Assembly: GCA_900549235.1 (NCBI GenBank)
Contig: URNT01000001.1
Coordinates: 62,001-126,000 of the forward strand
From: an uncultured Clostridium sp.
GTDB lineage: Bacteria > Bacillota > Clostridia > Lachnospirales > Lachnospiraceae
DNA: 64,000 nt
Reading direction: 5' to 3'
Notes under the pieces: model-generated
Databases searched by the model: none
What the model saw: the letters and a program-made list of their open reading frames with translations, nothing else
What the model was told of the DNA's origin: nothing
Translations under genes and position numbers: made by a program
Shown here: positions 59,867 to 64,000 of the stretch, piece by piece
How positions within the stretch are numbered: position 1 is the first letter of the stretch
Layout of the letters: each line of letters opens with the position of its first letter

Positions 59867-60236
59867 GGTTCCCATTAACTGGTTCCCATTAAGTTCTCAT
59901 TTTTCACTTTTATAATTGCTTTTAAATTTTATTGTTTTAAACGGTCTTTTAAAACATTTCAAATGCCGAAAACCCTTGAATTATCAATACTTTCTCCCGT
60001 TTCCGCTTTTTAATTTTAAAAATTTTAAAAGGCTTTAAACCCCCGCTTTTTATTGAGCTTTCTTCCCTCCATTTTCAGGCATTTCTATGATTTTTCGTTT
60101 TTCAATGTGAATTCTGGTTCCCATTAAAATTTTAAGGGGTAAAAAGGATCTATAAGCCTAAAAAAGCCCCTATTCACGGGATTTCTCACCGTGTAAGGGA
60201 CTTTAAGGATTTATAAGGGGTCGTTGGTTCCCATTA
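59866..60236. repeat. Four TGGTTCCCATTA repeats at the right end
   Basis: Copies at 59866-59877, 59880-59891, 60115-60126 and 60225-60236, all in the same orientation; three carry a further A. The last is 24 bases from the phage terminus. They are probable transposase-binding sites; no copy was seen at the left end. Confidence 0.7.
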
Positions 60237-60260
60237 TTGCAGGTTATTCGATAACTTACA
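59893..60260. other. AT-rich non-coding right end
   Basis: No gene. It holds TTTTAAACGG at 59935-59944, several TTTTAAA stretches and AAGGATCTATAAG/AAGGATTTATAAG copies at about 60144 and 60205. The terminal bases are ATAACTTACA. Probably transposition end sequence. Confidence 0.6.
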
Positions 60261-60265
60261 ACCAC
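60261..60265. repeat. Right copy of the target duplication (ACCAC)
   Basis: Matches 26460-26464; the ATPase reading frame resumes at the first base. Confidence 0.92.
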
Positions 60266-60980
60266 CCTGTTCCGGCTGATGCTGGGGTCTATCCCCCTTT
60301 CCTCTGGAAGCATCTGTATCGACGGGGCAGATATAAAAGACCTCTCTCCCAGAGAACTGGCAAATCGGATCGCATATATCCCCCAGTATCACACTCCTGT
60401 TTTTTCCTATACGGTGCTGGAGGTTGTCCTTATGGGGCGGGCCTCCCATTTTTCCGCTTTTGAAACACCCAGGGCCGCGGACCGTGAGGCCGCCTTTGAG
60501 GCTCTTAAAAAAGTTCACGCCCTTCCCCTTGCCAACAAAAAATATACATCCCTCAGCGGCGGGCAGCGGCAGCTGATCCTGATCGCCCGCGCCATATGCC
60601 AGTCTGCCAGAGTATTTGTGATGGACGAGCCTGCCGCCAATCTGGACTATGCCAACCACCAGCTTCTTATGGATGTGATCGCAGAACTTGCCAGAAAGGG
60701 ATATTGCATCATCCTCTCCACCCACAGTCCGGAGCACCCCTTCTCTGTAGGCAGCAAGGTGCTTTTGATGAAGGAGGGACGCTCCGCAGGCTTCGGCCCT
60801 CCAAGGCAGGTGATCACGCCTCAGAGTCTGGAGGCCGTCTATCAGATTGAAATGGACGTTATAACTCTCCAGGACCGGTACGGAGTCCAGCGGACCATCT
60901 GTCTGCCTGTAAAACCAGCCCCTCAGGAGATGCGGGTTCAGAAGAAACGTCCCGATTATCACATATCGAAGGAGGTATGA
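60261..60980 (+). pseudogene. 3' part of ABC transporter ATPase, cut off by the prophage
   Basis: Continues the frame from the Walker A threonines: TTLFRLMLGSIPLSSGS, Q-loop region IAYIPQYHTP, signature LSGGQRQLILIARAI, Walker B VFVMDEPAANLDY and switch His STHSPEH. A new ATG at 60279 could start a fragment, but it would lack Walker A. The intact gene is a FecE/MolC-type ATPase of the FecCD importer. Confidence 0.92.
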
Positions 60981-60982
60981 CC

Positions 60983-61525
60983 ATGCAGCAGACCCCATCT
61001 CATATAACCCGCCACATTTTCCTTACCGGCAAAAAGCAGGTTGGAAAATCCACTCTTATTAAAAAAGTTCTGAACCATACGGACGGCAGGATCGGAGGCT
61101 TTTTTACCATAAGAACCGATGCCTTTCTCCCCGAGACCTATTCTGTGCATCTGTTTCGCGCAGGAGACGCCTTTGTGCCAAAAGCTGATAATCTGCTGTT
61201 CATATGCGGGAAAGCCGACGAAACTGTATCCCAGCGGTTTGACCGTCTGGGCTGCACTGCCCTGTCCGCATGTGAAGGCTGCTCTCTCATCATCATGGAC
61301 GAGCTTGGCCCCCATGAAGCTGGGGCCGCCGCCTTCCACCAGGCCGTATTAAAGCAGCTGGATGGAAATATACCCATTCTCGGGGTACTCCAGTCTCCTG
61401 CCGGTGACTTCTGGCCAGATATTACGGCCCATCCCAATGTAGTGGTTTTGGAGATTACGGAAGAAAATCGCGGGGCGGAGGAGACCCTGAAAGAGGTTCT
61501 TTCTGTGATTATGACAGAAAAATGA
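60983..61525 (+). CDS. P-loop NTPase of the NTPase_1/THEP1 kind
   Basis: About 180 residues from the ATG seven bases after AAGGAGG; the ATPase stop lies within this leader. Walker A FLTGKKQVGKSTLIKKVL, Walker B SLIIMDELGPHE, and the family's VLQSPAGDF. It hydrolyses nucleoside triphosphates; the cellular role is unclear. Co-transcribed with the ABC genes, it is now separated from their promoter by the prophage. Confidence 0.85.
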   Translation: MQQTPSHITRHIFLTGKKQVGKSTLIKKVLNHTDGRIGGFFTIRTDAFLPETYSVHLFRAGDAFVPKADNLLFICGKADETVSQRFDRLGCTALSACEGCSLIIMDELGPHEAGAAAFHQAVLKQLDGNIPILGVLQSPAGDFWPDITAHPNVVVLEITEENRGAEETLKEVLSVIMTEK

Positions 61526-61576
61526 GGATACCTTGATGGGTTATGAGGAATTTTCAAATGATCTTCATTTAACATA

Positions 61577-61622
61577 AAAACTCTTTCCCAAACATCTGCT
61601 AAAATGTTTAGAAAAGAGTTTT
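61577..61622 (+). terminator. Terminator between NTPase and yebC
   Basis: AAAACTCTTT (61577-61586) with AAAGAGTTTT (61613-61622) and an inner AAACAT/ATGTTT pairing. Symmetrical, so it can serve both convergent genes. Confidence 0.85.
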
Positions 61623-61679
61623 CACATCATCAAATACAGTCAAAAACCGTTGATTTTACATTGTTTTTCCTTCTATCCC

Positions 61680-62408
61680 CTACTCATCCCAGTTATGATA
61701 CACAGCCTGCACATCATCATCCCCGTCAAGGAGATCCAGTGTACGGTTCAGTCTCTTAATATCCTCCTCGTCGGTCAGCTCCACCCAGGTCTGGGGGATC
61801 ATGGTGACATCAGCTTCCAGCATGGGGATGTTCTGGGCTTCAAGGGCTTCTCTGACGGCGCTGAAGTCATCGGGAGCGGTGATGATCTCGTAGCTGTCCT
61901 CTTCCTCTGCGAAGTCCTCTGCTCCTGCATCCAGAGCGATCATCATCAGTTCGTCTGCGTCCATATCGCACTCTTCCTTGTCGATGATGATCTGGCCCTT
62001 CTTATCGAACATATAGGATACGCTTCCTGGTGTGCCTACGTTGCCGCCGCCCTTTGTAAAGGCGCTTCTTACGTTGGCTGCAGTACGGTTCTTATTGTCG
62101 GTCAGCGTGTCTACAATGATGGCAACGCCATTTGGACCATAGCCCTCGTATGTAAGGGTCTCATAGTTTACGGCTGCCGCGTCACCTGCTGCCTTCTTGA
62201 TGCCGCGGTCAATGGTATCGTTTGGCATGTTGTTGGCCTTTGCCTTGGCGATCACGTCGCGGAGCTTGCTGTTGTTGGCAGGATCCGGGCCGCCCTCCTT
62301 TACTGCTACGGCAATCTCACGGCCGATTACCGTAAAAATCTTGCCCTTTGCTGCGTCATTTTTCTCTTTTTTGTGCTTAATATTGGCAAATTTTGAATGT
62401 CCTGACAT
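61680..62408 (-). CDS. YebC/PmpR-family regulatory protein
   Basis: 242 residues: MSGHSKFANIKHKKEKNDAA, NMPNDTIDRGIKKA and YEGYGPNGVAIIVDTLTDN are diagnostic of the YebC/TACO1 family. Members act as transcription regulators or relieve ribosome stalling. Full length; start after AAAGGGTG. Confidence 0.94.
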   Translation of the reverse strand: MSGHSKFANIKHKKEKNDAAKGKIFTVIGREIAVAVKEGGPDPANNSKLRDVIAKAKANNMPNDTIDRGIKKAAGDAAAVNYETLTYEGYGPNGVAIIVDTLTDNKNRTAANVRSAFTKGGGNVGTPGSVSYMFDKKGQIIIDKEECDMDADELMMIALDAGAEDFAEEEDSYEIITAPDDFSAVREALEAQNIPMLEADVTMIPQTWVELTDEEDIKRLNRTLDLLDGDDDVQAVYHNWDE

Positions 62409-62512
62409 TGGAAAACACCCTTTCTATATTCTTCTTTTTATACTTCGATAGGAAACATCCTTTTTATCTTAACATGATTTTTTTTATATGACAAGTGGGA
62501 AATTCGCCCGTC

Positions 62513-63895
62513 CTACCTGACCTCTGCCGCCAGGTTCCTCAGCCACTTTTTCTGCCGGTAGCGGATGTATCCCAGGATCATCTTATAGATCTCCTCAGAA
62601 AGCACCAGGGCATACACCAGATAAATAGGAAGCTTCCATACCAGCGCTCCTAAAAATGCCAGCGGCACGCCGATGAGCCACACCCCACTGGTGTCCAGAA
62701 ACAGGCACATCTTCGTATCTCCGCCGCTTCGGAGCACTCCCACTACATTGACATAGTTAAACATCTTGGGAGGCATATAGGCCGCAAAGACCAGAATACA
62801 CAGGCTCACATCCCTTGCAACCGCCCCGTCTAAGTGATACAGGCCAATGAGAGGCGTGCGGATGCCGATCACCACAAGGGCCGCCCCTGCCATTACAAGA
62901 AACTGAAGGATAAAAAAGTTGGTGGCATATTTCTCCGCCCGCTTAAGCTTCCCTGCCCCCAGCTCATTGCCAAGGATCACGGCAGTGGCGGCGCTGAGTC
63001 CCTGAAACAGCACTACCACAATATCCTGTATGGTGGTTGCAATGGTAATGGCCGCCACCGCATTGTCTCCCATACGGCCGTAAGCCAGAGAATACATGGT
63101 GGTGCCCAGGCCCCACATAAATTCATTGGCGATCACAGGGGCTGAGGTTTCAGCAAATTTGCGGATAAATTCCCCTTTCCAGCCAAAGAGGTCAGGCAGG
63201 CCGCAGGCCAGCGGAAGACGTTTTCTATATACATACCCAGTCACCAGGCACAGCTCGATCACCCTGGCAATGAGGGTCGCAACGGCCGCTCCCGCTACCC
63301 CCAGGCAGGGCGCGCCGAAGTTTCCAAAAATCAGCACATAGTTCAGGCAGATATTGGTGAGAATAGCGATGCAGCTGCTGATCACCGGAAAAACCACCTT
63401 ATTTACCGCTCGGAGCATAGCCACATACACATTGGTCAGGGCGATAAAGGGATAGGTAAGGGCCGCCAGGCGCAGATACCTGGCTCCCAGCTCGATGCTT
63501 CCCTCACTGGTGGTAAAGATCCGCATCACCGCCTTGGGGCAGGCGATGGCAGGCACCACAAAGAACAGGGCTCCTGCCAGGGCCAGAAGGATGGACAGTC
63601 CCAATACCTTCCTGATATTTTTCACATCCCCGCTGCCCCAGAACTGGGCCGCCAGGATACCAGCGCCGCTGACTATGCCGAATACCAGCAGAGAAAAGAC
63701 GAAAAACACCTTATTTGCAAGGCCCACCGCCGCGATGGCTGTGGCTCCCAGGCTTCCGATCATCAGGGTATCTGCCAGGTTCACCACCGTATTCAGCATT
63801 CCCTGCAGGGCCACCGGACAGGCGATCATAAGTGCCTTTTTAAGAAACCGGCTGTCTGTGAGCATTTCTTTTGTACTATGAATCAGCTGTATCAT
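62513..63895 (-). CDS. MATE-family multidrug/Na+ exporter
   Basis: 460 residues with twelve predicted transmembrane helices in two halves. The N-terminal half has MLNTVVNLADTLMIGSLGATAIAAVGL; further on are AAQFWGSGDVKNIRKVLGLS and TAVILGNELGAGKLKRAEKY. The ATG (seven bases after AGGAG) overlaps the end of the preceding gene, so both are co-translated. Substrate unknown. Confidence 0.92.
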   Translation of the reverse strand: MIQLIHSTKEMLTDSRFLKKALMIACPVALQGMLNTVVNLADTLMIGSLGATAIAAVGLANKVFFVFSLLVFGIVSGAGILAAQFWGSGDVKNIRKVLGLSILLALAGALFFVVPAIACPKAVMRIFTTSEGSIELGARYLRLAALTYPFIALTNVYVAMLRAVNKVVFPVISSCIAILTNICLNYVLIFGNFGAPCLGVAGAAVATLIARVIELCLVTGYVYRKRLPLACGLPDLFGWKGEFIRKFAETSAPVIANEFMWGLGTTMYSLAYGRMGDNAVAAITIATTIQDIVVVLFQGLSAATAVILGNELGAGKLKRAEKYATNFFILQFLVMAGAALVVIGIRTPLIGLYHLDGAVARDVSLCILVFAAYMPPKMFNYVNVVGVLRSGGDTKMCLFLDTSGVWLIGVPLAFLGALVWKLPIYLVYALVLSEEIYKMILGYIRYRQKKWLRNLAAEVR

Positions 63896-64000
63896 CTTTT
63901 AACTCCTGGTTTTCTTCTTCCTGTATCCTGGTCACAAGGACGCTTTCGATCATCTTGCTTCCGGAGCGGAGCACCTTAAAGCAGTATCCGCCGTAAACCG
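63876..64000 (-). CDS. C-terminal end of a CorC/HlyC-domain protein (partial)
   Basis: The last 40 residues: YGGYCFKVLRSGSKMIESVL, then VTRIQEEENQELKDDTADS. The pattern GYxFxVLxxxxxxIExVxVTRI is the end of the CorC_HlyC transporter-associated domain of hemolysin-like CNNM proteins. The gene continues beyond the window. Confidence 0.6.
   Translation of the reverse strand, partial: VYGGYCFKVLRSGSKMIESVLVTRIQEEENQELKDDTADS

Larger units (their letters stand above)
26465..60260. mobile_element. Mu-like transposable prophage, 33,796 bp, complete
   Basis: The element starts TGTAGCTTTTCG and its right end, read inward, starts TGTAAGTTATCG, an imperfect inverted repeat with TG...CA termini. It carries repressor, Ner-like, A and B transposition genes, a Mor-like activator, a full head and contractile-tail set, lysis genes, a DGR and a methylase. 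All the essential frames appear open, so the phage may be inducible. The structural genes resemble PBSX and other Firmicutes myophages rather than Mu, whereas the early region and insertion mode are Mu-like. Confidence 0.95.

Overview
The window looks like chromosome of a spore-forming, anaerobic gut Clostridium of the Lachnospiraceae type. The evidence is yqfC/yqfD sporulation genes, a two-subunit iron-sulfur L-serine dehydratase, a YesM/YesN-type two-component system beside a CUT1 sugar transporter, strong AGGAGG ribosome sites, and a Gram-positive contractile-tail prophage. No 16S or tRNA gene is present, so the genus is inference.

Layout. 1-1375: yqfD (partial) and yqfC, then a DUF4397-like secreted or surface protein. 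2447-18350: a uronic-acid polysaccharide utilisation locus. It has a heparinase II/III-like lyase, a GH88 unsaturated glucuronyl hydrolase, two ABC permeases, a solute-binding lipoprotein, a divergent YesM/YesN two-component system, a second heparinase-like protein and, further on, a GH2 beta-glucuronidase. A type I toxin-antitoxin pair, a HAD phosphatase and a type II toxin-antitoxin pair lie inside it. 18454-22946: LysR and sdaAB/sdaAA, a small cytoplasmic protein, a TetR regulator and a GNAT acetyltransferase. 22933-26464 and 60261-61525: a probable molybdenum/tungsten locus with a MobA-ModE fusion, a FecCD/MolABC-type ABC transporter and a P-loop NTPase. 61680-64000: YebC, a MATE exporter and the end of a CorC/HlyC-type gene.

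The main accessory element is a complete Mu-like transposable prophage at 26465-60260 (33,796 bp). It begins TGTA, ends TACA and is flanked by a 5-bp target duplication (ACCAC). It sits inside the Walker A codons of the ABC transporter ATPase, so that gene is split. From the right end the phage reads: repressor (+); then on the minus strand a Ner-like protein, transposase A, ATPase B, small early genes, gp16-like, Mor-like activator, gp27-like protein, a NusG paralogue with a structured leader, terminase, portal, capsid genes, contractile tail and baseplate genes of PBSX type, a diversity-generating retroelement (DGR), lysis genes, a DNA adenine methylase and an HTH regulator. It is a mosaic of a Mu transposition and regulation module with Firmicutes myovirus structural genes.

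The DGR comprises a 432-aa tail protein with a 3' variable repeat (31499-31610), a 112-bp template repeat (31241-31352) and a reverse transcriptase with the LGxxxSQ signature. The 11 differences between repeats are all at template A or T (coding sense), never at G or C, and all lie at codon positions 1 or 2. Two palindromes (ATAACG-N5-CGTTAT) sit directly upstream of the DGR target gene. The same motif occurs at the phage early promoter and at the promoter of the left-end HTH gene, suggesting that tail diversification is wired into phage control. Further observations include a hairpin over the ribosome site of the methylase gene, a candidate small RNA behind the repressor, a repeated structured intergenic element, and an ADP-ribosyltransferase-like tail on the minor capsid protein.
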